DNA of 64,000 nucleotides from Streptomyces sp. NBC_00459 (GCF_036013955.1 NZ_CP107903.1:9672001-9736000); one strand, 5' to 3'. Shown: positions 17,092 to 26,712, numbered from the stretch's first letter. Translations and numbers: made by a program. Notes: generated by a model not told the origin, from the sequence alone.

Positions 17092-18168
17092 GTGACCGAT
17101 ACCACCAGTGAACAGACCGAGCGCAAGCTGCTCGACGAGCTGTACGCGGACTTCGAGGACGCGGGTCTGATCCCGCTGTGGACGCAGGTGGACGGCCTCA
17201 TGCCGATGTCGCCGCAGCCCGCCGCGGTACCGCACCTGTGGCGGTGGACGGAGCTGCTGCCCATCGCGCAGCGCTCCGGAGAGCTCGTACCGGTGGGGCG
17301 TGGCGGCGAGCGCCGTGCCATGGCACTGTCCAACCCCGGTCTCCCGGGCCTTCCCTTCGCCACCCCGACCCTGTGGACCGCGATCCAGTACCTGGGGCCG
17401 CGCGAGATAGCCCCCTCGCACCGGCACAGCCAGGGAGCCTTCCGGTTCGTTCTCGAAGGCGAGGGCGTGTGGACCAACGTCGACGGCGACGCGGTCGCGA
17501 TGGGGCGGGGTGACCTGCTGCTCACGCCGAGCTGGGCCTTCCACGAGCACCAGAACGTCACCGACAAGCCGATGGCCTGGCTCGACGGACTCGACATCCC
17601 CCTCGTCTCCAAACTGGACGCGGGGTTCTTCGAGTTCGGCCCCGACGAACTCTCCACCCGCGAAACCCCCGAACACTCGCGCGGTGAGCGACTGTGGGGT
17701 CACCCTGGGCTGCGCCCGATCAGCCGGCCCGACCAGCCCAACTCCCCGCTGGGCGCCTACCGCTGGGAGCACACCGACGCCGCCCTGACCGCCCAGCTGG
17801 AGCTGGAGGACGAAGGCGTAGCCGGAGTGATCGAGCCCGGGCACGCCGGAGTCCGCTTCTCCAACCCGACCACCGGCCGGGACGCCCTGGTCACGATGCG
17901 CACCGAGATGCGCCGACTGCGGGCCGGAGCACAGACCGCCTCCGTGCGTTCGGTCGGCTCCGCGGTCTGGCAGGTGTTCGAGGGCGAGGCGGTCGCCCGA
18001 GTCGGCGACAAGGTCTTCGAGATCGCCACGGGCGACCTGTTCGTCGTCCCGTCCTGGTGCGAGGTCTCGCTGTCCGCCCGCACCCAGGTCGACCTGTTCC
18101 GTTTCAGCGACGAGCCCGTCTACGAAGCCCTGGGACTCGCCCGTACCTCCCGAGGAGAACACAAGTGA
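17092..18168 (+). CDS. sdgD: Gentisate 1,2-dioxygenase
   Basis: A 358-residue double-cupin ring-cleavage enzyme: gentisate plus O2 gives maleylpyruvate, with Fe(II). GTG 17092 follows a good CTGGAGG site; in-frame upstream residues are not conserved in character. The N-terminal cupin has the expected iron ligands H110 and H112 (APSHRHSQGAF) and H151 (PSWAFHEHQ). The second cupin (about 250-345) lacks the histidines, as in known gentisate dioxygenases. It is the first gene of the operon. Its TGA overlaps the GTG of the hydrolase gene. It corresponds to SdgD of the described salicylate pathway in Streptomyces sp. WA46. Confidence 0.93.
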   Translation: MTDTTSEQTERKLLDELYADFEDAGLIPLWTQVDGLMPMSPQPAAVPHLWRWTELLPIAQRSGELVPVGRGGERRAMALSNPGLPGLPFATPTLWTAIQYLGPREIAPSHRHSQGAFRFVLEGEGVWTNVDGDAVAMGRGDLLLTPSWAFHEHQNVTDKPMAWLDGLDIPLVSKLDAGFFEFGPDELSTRETPEHSRGERLWGHPGLRPISRPDQPNSPLGAYRWEHTDAALTAQLELEDEGVAGVIEPGHAGVRFSNPTTGRDALVTMRTEMRRLRAGAQTASVRSVGSAVWQVFEGEAVARVGDKVFEIATGDLFVVPSWCEVSLSARTQVDLFRFSDEPVYEALGLARTSRGEHK

Positions 18169-18995
18169 AGCTCGCCACCATCCGGGTCAACGGCACCACG
18201 CGCGCCGTCCGTGTCGACGAGGCCAAGGCCGTGGACCTCGGGGAGAGCGACCTGGTGGCCTTCCTGCGCCACGGCGACTGGGCGGCACGTGCCGCGGACG
18301 CAGACGGCGAAACGTACGAAGGCACCCTGGACTACGCCCCCGTCGTCGTCGCGCCCGAGAAGGTCGTGTGTGTCGGCCTCAACTACCGCACCCACATTCT
18401 GGAGATGGGCCGCGAACTCCCCTCGCACCCCACACTGTTCTCCAAGTTCGCGCGAGCGCTGGTCGGTGCGTACGACGACGTGACCCTGCCCGCCGCGTCC
18501 ACACAGATGGACTGGGAGGCCGAACTCGGCGTCGTCATCGGGGCCGAGGTCCGGCACGCCGACACGGAGCAGGCGCGGGCCGCGATCGCCGGGTACACCG
18601 TGCTGAACGACGTCACCGCCCGGGACTGGCAGTACCGCACCACCCAGTGGGACCAGGGCAAGACGTTCGAGGCCACCACCCCCATCGGACCGTGGCTGGT
18701 GACCGCCGACGACCCGGCGGTGTCCGCCCAGGGACTGAGCCTGACCTGTGAGGTCGACGGCGACACGGTCCAGAAGGCCGACACCGGTGACCTCGTCTTC
18801 GACCCGGCAACGCTGGTCGCGTACCTGTCCGAGATCATCACGCTGGTGCCCGGCGACGTGATCGCCACGGGCACTCCGGGCGGAGTCGGCCACGCCCGCA
18901 AGCCCGCCCGCTATCTGCACGACGGTACGGCCCTCGTCACCCGGATCGAGGGGATCGGCGAGTGCCGCAACACCTGCCGCCGCGAGACACGGTGA
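18165..18995 (+). CDS. Fumarylacetoacetate-hydrolase-family fumarylpyruvate hydrolase
   Basis: A 276-residue FAH-fold enzyme starting at the GTG that overlaps the dioxygenase stop (GTGA). The metal-binding residues are E118 and E120 in DWEAELGVVIG and D149 in LNDVTARDW, with the usual GKTFEATTPIGPW and VIATGTPGGVG. In the gentisate pathway this step hydrolyses fumarylpyruvate to fumarate and pyruvate. Placing it between dioxygenase and isomerase genes supports that role over an acylpyruvase role in general metabolism. The last four bases overlap the isomerase start. Confidence 0.9.
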   Translation: MKLATIRVNGTTRAVRVDEAKAVDLGESDLVAFLRHGDWAARAADADGETYEGTLDYAPVVVAPEKVVCVGLNYRTHILEMGRELPSHPTLFSKFARALVGAYDDVTLPAASTQMDWEAELGVVIGAEVRHADTEQARAAIAGYTVLNDVTARDWQYRTTQWDQGKTFEATTPIGPWLVTADDPAVSAQGLSLTCEVDGDTVQKADTGDLVFDPATLVAYLSEIITLVPGDVIATGTPGGVGHARKPARYLHDGTALVTRIEGIGECRNTCRRETR

Positions 18996-19714
18996 GCGCC
19001 CGCCCGGCCGCGACGCTGGAGTGGGCGGCCAAGGGCACGGCGGCTTTCGAAGCCGCCGTGCACTGGCTGACCGACTCGGGGCTCACCGGGCCCTCGTACC
19101 TGCCGGGCTGGAGCAGGGCCCACGTCGTCGCCCATGTCGCCCGCAACGCCGACGCCCTCGTCAACCTGGTGACCTGGGCGCGGACAGGCGTCGAGACGCC
19201 CATGTACGCCAGCGGCGACCAGCGTGCGCGCGAGATCGAGGAAGGTGCCCGGCGCCCGGCCGAGGAGCTGCGTGCCGACCTGCTCACGGCCGACGGCCGT
19301 CTCGCCGGGGAACTCGCCGCACTGCCGGACGAGTGCTGGGAAGCGACCGTCCGCACCGCGCGAGGCCGTGAGGTACCCGTCTCCCAGGTGCCCTGGATGC
19401 GAGTGCGCGAGGTGTGGGTCCACACCGTCGACCTGAACATCACCACCTTCGACGATGTCCCGCACGACGTGTGCGCGGCGCTCGTCGACGACGTCGCCGC
19501 CGCTTTCCGGACCCGCCCGGACTGTCCCCCCGTCGAGCTCCGGATCAAGGGCGACGTCCGCACCTGGACCCTGGGCGCGCTCGGCGGCGCGGAGCCGGTC
19601 GTGGTCAGCGGCGACCTGCCGAGCCTGGCCGCCTACGCCACCGGACGCCCTGTGCCCGGCCCTCTGAATCCCGTCGGCGGCCAATCCCCGCCGAAGCTGC
19701 CCGCGTGGCTGTGA
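18992..19714 (+). CDS. Mycothiol-dependent maleylpyruvate isomerase
   Basis: A 240-residue protein of the DinB-like MDMPI family. GTG 18992 overlaps the hydrolase stop as GTGA; an upstream GTG at 18962 is less likely. The helical-bundle metal site is seen in GWSRAHVVAHVARNADAL (H48 likely ligand) and VREVWVHTVDLN (Glu and His). Characterised relatives in Corynebacterium use mycothiol, not glutathione, to isomerise maleylpyruvate to fumarylpyruvate. This fits an actinomycete host and completes the lower gentisate pathway with the neighbouring dioxygenase and hydrolase. Confidence 0.91.
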   Translation: MSARPAATLEWAAKGTAAFEAAVHWLTDSGLTGPSYLPGWSRAHVVAHVARNADALVNLVTWARTGVETPMYASGDQRAREIEEGARRPAEELRADLLTADGRLAGELAALPDECWEATVRTARGREVPVSQVPWMRVREVWVHTVDLNITTFDDVPHDVCAALVDDVAAAFRTRPDCPPVELRIKGDVRTWTLGALGGAEPVVVSGDLPSLAAYATGRPVPGPLNPVGGQSPPKLPAWL

Positions 19715-19727
19715 GCGCGAAGGAAAG

Positions 19728-21284
19728 ATGATGAAAGTTGCCTGCATCGGCGCAGGTCCCGGAGGACTGTTCTTCGCGACCCTGCTCAAGCGGAGCCGAC
19801 CCGGCGCGGAGGTCGTGGTCTTCGAACGCAACGGCCCCGACGACACGTTCGGCTTCGGAGTGGTCTTCTCCGACGCCACCCTCGACGCCATCGACGCCGC
19901 CGACCCCGTCCTCAGTGAGGCGCTGGAGAAGCACGGCCGGCACTGGGACGACATCGAGGTCCGCGTGCACGGCGCACGGGAACGCGTCGGCGGCATGGGC
20001 ATGGCCGCTGTCGTACGCAAGACGCTGCTGAGCCTGTTGCAGGAGAGGGCCCGCGCCCAGGGCGTTCGGATGCGCTTCCAGCACGAGATCCGTGATCCCG
20101 CCGAATTGGACGACTTCGACCTGGTCGTGGTGTGCGACGGCGCCAACAGCCGCTTCCGCACGGTGTTCGCCGACGACTTCGGACCGACGGCGGACGTGGC
20201 GAGCGCGAAGTTCGTCTGGTTCGGCACCTCGTACATGTTCGACGGGCTCACCTTCGTCCACCAGGACGGCCCGCACGGTGTCTTCGCCGCCCACGCCTAT
20301 CCGATCGGCGACTCGCTGAGCACCTTCATCGTCGAGACCGACGCCGACTCCTGGGCCAGGGCCGGACTCGACACCTTCGATCCCTCGACCCCGCCGGGCC
20401 CGAGCGACGAGAAGACCAAGGCCTACCTGGAGGACCTCTTCCGCGAGCAGATCGACGGGCACCCGCTGGTCGGCAACAACTCCCGCTGGGCCAACTTCGC
20501 CACGCGCAGGGCCAGTTCGTGGCGGCGTGGGAAGTGGGTGCTGCTGGGCGACGCGGCGCACACCGCGCACTTCTCCGTCGGATCCGGCACCAAGATGGCC
20601 ATGGAGGACGCCGTCGCGCTGGCCGAGGCCCTGGGGGAGTCACCGCACAGCGTGCCCGAGGCACTCGACGCCTACGAGTCGCGCCGCCGCCCCAAGGTCG
20701 AGAAGATCCAGAACTCGGCGCGGCCCAGCCTGTCGTGGTGGGAGCACTTCGGCCGCTACGTCCGCTCGTTCGACGATCCGACGCAGTTCGCCTTCCACTT
20801 CCTCACCCGCAGCATCCCGCGCGGCAAACTCGCCGTGCGTGACGCGGCGTACGTGGACCGCGTCGACGGATGGTGGCGCGAACACCACGGGGCACCGCCC
20901 CTGGAGACACCTTTCCGCAGTGGGACGTTCAGGCTTCCCTCACGCCGCGTGGCAGTCGGCGACGACCTCCTGACCGGGACGGACGGCACCGCCATCCCGA
21001 TGGTCCCCTTCGGCGGTCAGCCGTCCGAGGCGGGTGTGTGGATCGACGCCCCGGACACCGAGGAGGGTCTGCCTCTCGCCCTCGATCAGGTGCGTGAGAC
21101 GGCGGAATCGGGCGCCCCGCTCGTCGGCGTACGCGGTGGTACGACGCTGACCCGCGTACTGGTCGCCGAGGAAGCCCGACTCGCGCACAGCCTGCCGGCG
21201 GCGGTCATCGGCGCGTACGACGACGACACCGCGACCACCCTCCTGCTGTCCGGCCGGGCCGACCTCGTCGGAGGCGTCAAGTGA
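19728..21284 (+). CDS. sdgC: Salicylyl-CoA 5-hydroxylase (FAD monooxygenase)
   Basis: A 518-residue flavin monooxygenase starting at ATG 19728 after GAAGGAAAG. The FAD motif GAGPGG is at 8-13, the second-half GDAAH at 274-278, and FGFGVVFSDATLD near 43-55 is typical of CoA-thioester aromatic hydroxylases related to benzoyl-CoA-type monooxygenases. The reaction in WA46 is salicylyl-CoA plus NADH plus O2 to gentisyl-CoA, which then yields gentisate and CoA. The C-terminal 110 residues form an extra domain ending in a flavodoxin-like tail found in this subfamily. Its TGA overlaps the GTG of the acyl-CoA synthetase gene. Confidence 0.9.
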   Translation: MMKVACIGAGPGGLFFATLLKRSRPGAEVVVFERNGPDDTFGFGVVFSDATLDAIDAADPVLSEALEKHGRHWDDIEVRVHGARERVGGMGMAAVVRKTLLSLLQERARAQGVRMRFQHEIRDPAELDDFDLVVVCDGANSRFRTVFADDFGPTADVASAKFVWFGTSYMFDGLTFVHQDGPHGVFAAHAYPIGDSLSTFIVETDADSWARAGLDTFDPSTPPGPSDEKTKAYLEDLFREQIDGHPLVGNNSRWANFATRRASSWRRGKWVLLGDAAHTAHFSVGSGTKMAMEDAVALAEALGESPHSVPEALDAYESRRRPKVEKIQNSARPSLSWWEHFGRYVRSFDDPTQFAFHFLTRSIPRGKLAVRDAAYVDRVDGWWREHHGAPPLETPFRSGTFRLPSRRVAVGDDLLTGTDGTAIPMVPFGGQPSEAGVWIDAPDTEEGLPLALDQVRETAESGAPLVGVRGGTTLTRVLVAEEARLAHSLPAAVIGAYDDDTATTLLLSGRADLVGGVK

Positions 21285-23341
21285 CCGCCCTCGACCCGCT
21301 GTTCGCACCCCGAGCCATCGCCGTACTCGGTGCTTCCGCCACACCCGGAAAACTCGGTGCGGCGATGACCGACTCGCTCGCCTCGTTCCCCGGACCGGTG
21401 CTGAAGGTCAACGCCGGCCGGCCGGATCCCGACCGGGGCTTCTTCCCGACCGTTGCCGAGGCCGCCGCGAGCCACGGCATCGCACCCGACCTGGTGGTGT
21501 CCTGTATCCCGGCCGCCGCCACTGCCGGGGCCATTCGCGACGCGGCGAACGCGGGAGCCCACGCCGCCCTCGTGTGCGCCGGCGGTTTCGCCGAATCCGG
21601 CGACGACGGCGCGCTGCACCAACAGGCCCTGGCCGAAGTGGTGCGGGACACCGGAATCCGGGTTCTCGGGCCGAACACGTCGGGCTTCCTCGCCCCGCAC
21701 CGACGGCTGACGGCCAGTTTCGTCCCGGGCGTGGCCGGTCTGGAACCGGGTCCGGTGGCGGTGGTGGCCGCCAGTGGCGGAGTGAACCACGCGCTGGCCT
21801 TCGCCCTTGCCGAGGCCGGCGTCGGTCTGCGCCTGGGGGTCGGGCTGGGCAACAGCCTGGACGTCACCCAGGCCGACGTCCTGCTCCACCTCGCCGAGGA
21901 CGAGGACGTACGGGCCGTCGCCCTGCACGTGGAGACCGCCGCGGAAGGGCGCCGTCTCACCGAGGCCGTACGCCGCCTGACCGACCGGATCCCCGTCGTG
22001 GCCCTGGTCGTCGGACGCAGCGACATCGGCGACTTCGCCCGCTCCCACACCGGCGCCCTGGCCACCTCCTGGCGCGTCACCAGGGCAGCGTTGCGGCAGG
22101 CCGGAGCCGTCCTCGTCGACGACGAACGCGACCTCGTCGACGCCGTCACCGCGCTCAGCCGCGTACGGCTCCCCGCCCACCCACGTCCGGGCATCGGCCT
22201 GGTCACCGCACAGGCCGGACCCGGACTGCTGCTCACCGACGACCTGCGCTCCCACGGCCTGCAGGTCCCGCCCCTGGTCGAACGGACGGTGAAGGAACTG
22301 CGCGAGCTGCTCCCCGCACTCACCTACCTGAACAACCCCGTGGACACCGGCCGCCCGTCGCCCGCGCTCACGCAGATCGTGGAGCGGGTCTCCCAGGACC
22401 CGGGCATCGACGTCACCGCCGTGTACGGACTACTGGAGCCCACAGCCGTGGACCTTTCGGGCGCTCTGGCCACCGCCCGCACCGCCACCCCGCTCGTCGC
22501 CGTCGTCGGCGGGCCCGTGGAGCAGGCGCGACAGGCCCGCCGGGAACTCGGCGCGGCCGGCATTCCCTGTGCGGCCACACCGGCCTCGGGATCGGTCATG
22601 ATCCGCGCGCTCGTCGAGGACGCGGCCTCCCGAGCCCGTCGGAAGGCCGCCGACGTCATCGTGTCCGGTGCACCCACCCTGCCGCTGCCGGGTCCGGTCG
22701 ACGAGCACACCGCCAAGAGTGTCCTCGGGGACCTGGGTATCCGCACGCCTCTGAGGCGCGTGTGCGCCGATCCCGCGGCGGCGCACGCCGCTCTCGACGA
22801 GCTCGGCGGACCGGTCGTCGTGAAGATCCTCGACGCGGAGATCCTGCACAAGACGGAAGTCGGCGGGGTCCAGGTCGGCATCCGCAGCCACGAAGAGCTC
22901 GACGACGCCCTCGCCCGCATGCCCGCGAGCCCCGCACTGCTGGTGGAACAGATGGCCCCCGCCGGCCCCGAACTCATCGTCGGAGTACGCCGCGACCCGG
23001 TGTTCGGCCCCGTGCTGGCTCTGGGCGCCGGGGGAACCGCCGCCGAAATCCTCGGCGACGTCTCCCTGCGCCTCGCGCCCCTGTCCGCACACGAGGCCGA
23101 CGCCATGCTCGACGAGCTCGCCACCCGCGAGATGTTCCTCGGCGCACGCGGCACCACCCCGGTCGACCGCGCGCGGCTCACCCACGTACTGCTCGCCCTG
23201 GCCTCCCTCGCCACCGAAAGCGCCGTGGCCGAGTGTGAGATCAACCCTTTGCGCGTCCTGCCCGACGGCGACGTCGTCGCACTGGACGCCGTGCTGCTCC
23301 TGCGTGACCCATGGGATCAAGGAGGATCCGACGATGCGTGA
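21281..23341 (+). CDS. ADP-forming acyl-CoA synthetase
   Basis: A 686-residue single-chain acyl-CoA synthetase of the NDP-forming type. The N-terminal CoA-binding Rossmann domain (about 5-130) has VLGASATPGKLG and CAGGFAESG; a succinyl-CoA-ligase-like middle domain follows; the C-terminal ATP-grasp domain (about 465-686) has VVVKILDAEILHKTEVGGVQ and GAGGTAAEILGDVSLRLAPL. The GTG start overlaps the hydroxylase stop. It could form or recycle an aryl-CoA thioester, a second route beside the AMP ligase encoded next, or act on another acid. Its exact substrate is not known to me. Confidence 0.86.
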   Translation: MTALDPLFAPRAIAVLGASATPGKLGAAMTDSLASFPGPVLKVNAGRPDPDRGFFPTVAEAAASHGIAPDLVVSCIPAAATAGAIRDAANAGAHAALVCAGGFAESGDDGALHQQALAEVVRDTGIRVLGPNTSGFLAPHRRLTASFVPGVAGLEPGPVAVVAASGGVNHALAFALAEAGVGLRLGVGLGNSLDVTQADVLLHLAEDEDVRAVALHVETAAEGRRLTEAVRRLTDRIPVVALVVGRSDIGDFARSHTGALATSWRVTRAALRQAGAVLVDDERDLVDAVTALSRVRLPAHPRPGIGLVTAQAGPGLLLTDDLRSHGLQVPPLVERTVKELRELLPALTYLNNPVDTGRPSPALTQIVERVSQDPGIDVTAVYGLLEPTAVDLSGALATARTATPLVAVVGGPVEQARQARRELGAAGIPCAATPASGSVMIRALVEDAASRARRKAADVIVSGAPTLPLPGPVDEHTAKSVLGDLGIRTPLRRVCADPAAAHAALDELGGPVVVKILDAEILHKTEVGGVQVGIRSHEELDDALARMPASPALLVEQMAPAGPELIVGVRRDPVFGPVLALGAGGTAAEILGDVSLRLAPLSAHEADAMLDELATREMFLGARGTTPVDRARLTHVLLALASLATESAVAECEINPLRVLPDGDVVALDAVLLLRDPWDQGGSDDA

Positions 23342-24992
23342 GGGATTCGTCCCCTGGCCCGAGGAAACGGCCGACCGCTACCGCGAATCGGGATACTGGC
23401 GAGGCAGGCCCCTGGGTGCCTACCTCCACGAATGGGCCGAGACCTACGGCGACGCGGTGGCCGTCGTGGACGGCGCCACCCGACTGACCTACCGTCAACT
23501 CGTCGACCGTACGGACGGACTGGCGTGCCGACTGCTGGACTCGGGCCTCAGCCCCGGTGACGCGATGCTCGTCCAGCTGCCCAACGGCTGGGAGTTCGTC
23601 ACGCTCACCCTGGCCTGTCTGCGGGCCGGGATCGCCCCTGTGATGGCACTGCCCGCACACCGGGGCCATGAACTGCGATACCTGGCCGCACACGCCGAGG
23701 TCGCCTCGATCGCCGTACCCGACCGGCTGGGCGACTTCGACCATCAGGCACTGGGGCGGGAGGTCGCCGAAGCCACGCCGAGCGTAAGGCTGTTGCTCGT
23801 CGCGGGTGGCACGGCAGGCAACGACGCCACGGATCTGCGTGCCCTGGCCGAGCCGGCCGCCGACCCGGCCGCCGCAAGGGCCCGGCTCGACCGGATCGCC
23901 CCGGACAGCGGCGACATCGCTGTCTTCCTGCTCTCAGGCGGTACGACAGGACTGCCGAAGCTCATCACCCGCACCCACGACGACTACGAGTACAACGCGC
24001 GCCGCAGCGCGGAAGTGTGCGGCCTCGACTCCGACACCGTCTACCTGGTGTCACTGCCCGCCGGGCACAACTTCCCCCTGGCCTGCCCCGGCATCCTGGG
24101 CACCCTCATGAACGGTGGCCGGGTGGTCCTTGCCCGTACCCCCGACCCCGACAAGGCGCTGCCCCTCATGGCAGCCGAAGGCGTGACGGCCACCGCCGCC
24201 GTACCGGCCGTCGTCCAGCGCTGGATCGACGCCGTGGCCTCCGGCCGTCACACCGCCCCACCCGCGCTGCGGCTGTTGCAGGTAGGTGGCGCCCGCCTCG
24301 CGCCGGAGGTCGCCCGCCGTGTCGAACCCGTACTCGGCGGCACGCTCCAGCAGGTGTTCGGCATGGCGGAGGGGCTGCTGAACTACACGCGCCCCGACGA
24401 CCCCGACGACATCAGGATCGAGACGCAGGGGCGCCCCATGTGCCCGGACGACGAGATCCTCGTCGTCGACGCCTCCGACAACCCGGTCCCGCCAGGAGGG
24501 ATGGGCTCGCTGCTCACCCGCGGCCCGTACACCCCACGCGGCTACTACCGGGCGGACGAGCACAACGCCCGCGCGTTCACCCCTGACGGCTGGTACCGCA
24601 CCGGCGACATCGTCCGGGTGCACCCCTCGGGCAACCTCGTCGTCGAGGGACGCGACAAGGACATGATCAACCGGGGCGGCGAGAAGATCTCCGCGGAGGA
24701 GGTGGAGAACTTGGTCTACCGCCTGCCCGGTGTCGCCCGCGTCGCCGCCGTCGCGAAGGCCGACCCCGACCTGGGGGAGCGGGTGTGCGCGGTCGTGGTC
24801 GTCGAACCGGGAACCCACCTGACCCTCGAATCAGTACGCGCCGCTCTCACCGCCATGCAGGTGGCCCGCTACAAACTCCCCGAAGACCTGCTGGTCGTGG
24901 ACGAGTTGCCGCTGACGAAGGTCGGCAAGATCGACAAGAAACGTCTGCGGGATGTCGTCCGTGACAGGGCAGACCCCGTCGAGGCGGTGTGA
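23334..24992 (+). CDS. sdgA: Salicylate-activating AMP ligase / salicylyl-CoA ligase
   Basis: A 552-residue adenylating enzyme of the EntE/DhbE branch. ATG 23334 follows AAGGAGG and overlaps the synthetase gene by eight bases. Core motifs are LSGGTTGLPKLITRTHDDY (A3), QVFGMAEG (A5), YRTGDIV with EGRDKDMINRGGEKIS (A7-A8), and LTKVGKIDKKRL with the catalytic lysine (A10). VSLPAGHNFPLACPG is shared with 2,3-dihydroxybenzoate and salicylate AMP ligases. In Streptomyces WA46 the equivalent SdgA makes salicylyl-CoA despite looking like an AMP ligase, and that is the role inferred here: the first step of the pathway, encoded last in the operon. Confidence 0.9.
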   Translation: MREGFVPWPEETADRYRESGYWRGRPLGAYLHEWAETYGDAVAVVDGATRLTYRQLVDRTDGLACRLLDSGLSPGDAMLVQLPNGWEFVTLTLACLRAGIAPVMALPAHRGHELRYLAAHAEVASIAVPDRLGDFDHQALGREVAEATPSVRLLLVAGGTAGNDATDLRALAEPAADPAAARARLDRIAPDSGDIAVFLLSGGTTGLPKLITRTHDDYEYNARRSAEVCGLDSDTVYLVSLPAGHNFPLACPGILGTLMNGGRVVLARTPDPDKALPLMAAEGVTATAAVPAVVQRWIDAVASGRHTAPPALRLLQVGGARLAPEVARRVEPVLGGTLQQVFGMAEGLLNYTRPDDPDDIRIETQGRPMCPDDEILVVDASDNPVPPGGMGSLLTRGPYTPRGYYRADEHNARAFTPDGWYRTGDIVRVHPSGNLVVEGRDKDMINRGGEKISAEEVENLVYRLPGVARVAAVAKADPDLGERVCAVVVVEPGTHLTLESVRAALTAMQVARYKLPEDLLVVDELPLTKVGKIDKKRLRDVVRDRADPVEAV

Positions 24993-25081
24993 CAGGGTTC
25001 GCCGCCGCGGAGGGCGGGCCGATGACTTTGCGGTGATGCTCCCGCCTCCCCGGGGGGAGTCAAGCTGCTCTGCCCGCCTTC

Positions 25082-25116
25082 TGGCGGTACCTGGGAAACA
25101 GCTCCAGGTACCGCCA
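25082..25116 (+). terminator. Terminator of the salicylate operon
   Basis: Perfect 13-bp stem: TGGCGGTACCTGG at 25082-25094 pairs with CCAGGTACCGCCA at 25104-25116 around the loop GAAACAGCT. It lies 90 bases after the last operon gene. The remaining sequence to 25371 shows no gene. Confidence 0.8.
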
Positions 25117-25371
25117 TCACCGTCACCCTGTCCCGACCGTCGGACCAGCAACGGGAAGTGCCCCTTCTGGTGACCGGCCTCATGCGTCCTCGGGTACGTC
25201 CTGCCGCTGAGTCTTTCTCTGGGCGGACCAGGTCGAGCAGGTAGAGCACCGGCCGGGCGGTCAGAGGAAACAGATCGGCGTCATCGGCGCGAGCCGCCGG
25301 CTGACCAGGGACTGCACGTCGCCACCCGTCGTGCGCGTGGCGAACGGCAGCCCGGAATCTGGAAGCGGTCG

Positions 25372-25743
25372 TCATTCCCCTTCGCAGATGCCCTCGACAG
25401 CGACCTTCTGGTACAGGTGCGGGTAGGCGACGGTGCCGGCCGGGTAGCCCGCCAGGTGCGAGGCGAACTCCGGCGTGCCGAGCGCCGCACGGAGGTGTTC
25501 GGTGGATTTCCAGACCGCGACGTTGGTGAACAGCCGGCTGCCGCCGATTCCGCGGTACAGCTGCACCGCGAGGAGGCTCCCCGACTTCTTCATGTACTCC
25601 GCGTCGTCCGTCCAGGCGGCCACCACCTCGTCCTCCTTGCCCTCCGGAGCGACAAACGTGTTGATGATGGTGACCGGGCCGACCTTCTCCTTCTGCTGGT
25701 CGTGGAAGTTGGTGGACTCGTCGAGCTGTCCGAAATTGAGCAT
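25372..25743 (-). CDS. ABM-fold (antibiotic biosynthesis monooxygenase) protein
   Basis: A 123-residue protein starting at ATG 25743 after a strong GGAGGAATC site. The central dimeric ferredoxin-like segment (about 20-110) has GPVTIINTFVAPEGKEDEVV, then ADDAEYMK-like and FTNVAVWKSTEHLRAAL segments, and the family's hydrophobic core. ABM proteins include small cofactor-free monooxygenases and haem- or quinone-handling enzymes; which applies cannot be told from sequence. It faces the salicylate operon convergently and is followed upstream by the hydrolase on the same strand 168 bases away. Confidence 0.8.
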   Translation of the reverse strand: MLNFGQLDESTNFHDQQKEKVGPVTIINTFVAPEGKEDEVVAAWTDDAEYMKKSGSLLAVQLYRGIGGSRLFTNVAVWKSTEHLRAALGTPEFASHLAGYPAGTVAYPHLYQKVAVEGICEGE

Positions 25744-25911
25744 GATTCCTCCATGGAATCGAGGGGGAAGCGGGTCTGCCGACCCACAGGGATTCAAGTG
25801 ATCCGGGACCGGGAGGCGGCCCAACCGCGTGTTGGTGAGGCGTGATCAATGGGCAGTGCGCGGGAGGGGATACGCCGATGACCGCCGCGAGGCCCCGCCC
25901 GTGGTGTGCGT

Positions 25912-26712
25912 TCAGGCGTGGTGCTTGCCGAGGAAGTCGGTGGTGAGCTGCAGCCACTCCTCGGTCCGCTCCAGCATCGGCAGGTGGCCGGTGGCGATTT
26001 CGGCGAGCTGGGCGCCGGGGATGGTCTCGGCGAGCTGACGGTGCAGGGCGGGGGAGGTGAGCCGGTCGTCGGTGGTCGAAACGACCAGGGTGGGGACCTT
26101 GATGCCGGCGAGGTCGTGCCGTACGTCGACCTGGCCGACGAGGTCGGTCTGCTCGGAGCTGCCGTCGGCCGAGCCGGCGGCGACATAGCCGAGGGTCTGC
26201 CGCAACTGCTCGGCCGGCATCGACTCCAGCGCCTGGGTGCCGAGGGCCATCATGAGCTGGAACTCGGCGAGCAGTTCGCGGTCGCCGGACGCGGCGATCT
26301 TGCTCCAGACCGAGGAGGCGAGAGCGAGCCGGTTGTCGCGGTGCGGGAACGCGGCGGTCAGGACGAGCGCGGTGACGCGCTCGGGGTGGCGGGTGGCGGC
26401 GCGGATGGCGACCGGGCCGCCGAGCGAGTATCCGGACACGGCGAAGCGGTCGAGGCCCTCCGCGTCGGCGGCGGCGATGAGCTGGTCGGCGAGGTCGTCG
26501 ACGGACAGCGGGGTCGTGGAGCGGGGGGTGTCGCCGCTGCCGGGGTAGTCGATGCCGACGACGGTGTGGCGGGCGGCGAGCCCTTCCAGGACGGGTCCGT
26601 AGGTGCCGGCCAGGCTGCTGCCGGCGCCGTGGGCGAGGAGCAGGCCGGGGCCGGAGCCGAGGCGAGTACGGGCGAACACGGGCTCGAGCAGGTTGCGGGA
26701 TGACATGGCCAT
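25912..26712 (-). CDS. Alpha/beta-fold hydrolase
   Basis: A 266-residue hydrolase starting at ATG 26712 (AAGG five bases upstream; a second Met lies two codons on). LLLAHGAGSSLAGTYGP is the oxyanion-hole region, GYSLGG the nucleophile elbow, TTDDRLTSP the acidic loop and IATGHLPMLERTEEW the catalytic His. The absence of a signal peptide indicates a cytoplasmic enzyme, possibly an ester or lactone hydrolase or C-C hydrolase of a ring-cleavage pathway. It diverges from a TetR gene and shares with it a region carrying a large nested dyad, so TetR control is likely. Confidence 0.88.
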   Translation of the reverse strand: MAMSSRNLLEPVFARTRLGSGPGLLLAHGAGSSLAGTYGPVLEGLAARHTVVGIDYPGSGDTPRSTTPLSVDDLADQLIAAADAEGLDRFAVSGYSLGGPVAIRAATRHPERVTALVLTAAFPHRDNRLALASSVWSKIAASGDRELLAEFQLMMALGTQALESMPAEQLRQTLGYVAAGSADGSSEQTDLVGQVDVRHDLAGIKVPTLVVSTTDDRLTSPALHRQLAETIPGAQLAEIATGHLPMLERTEEWLQLTTDFLGKHHA

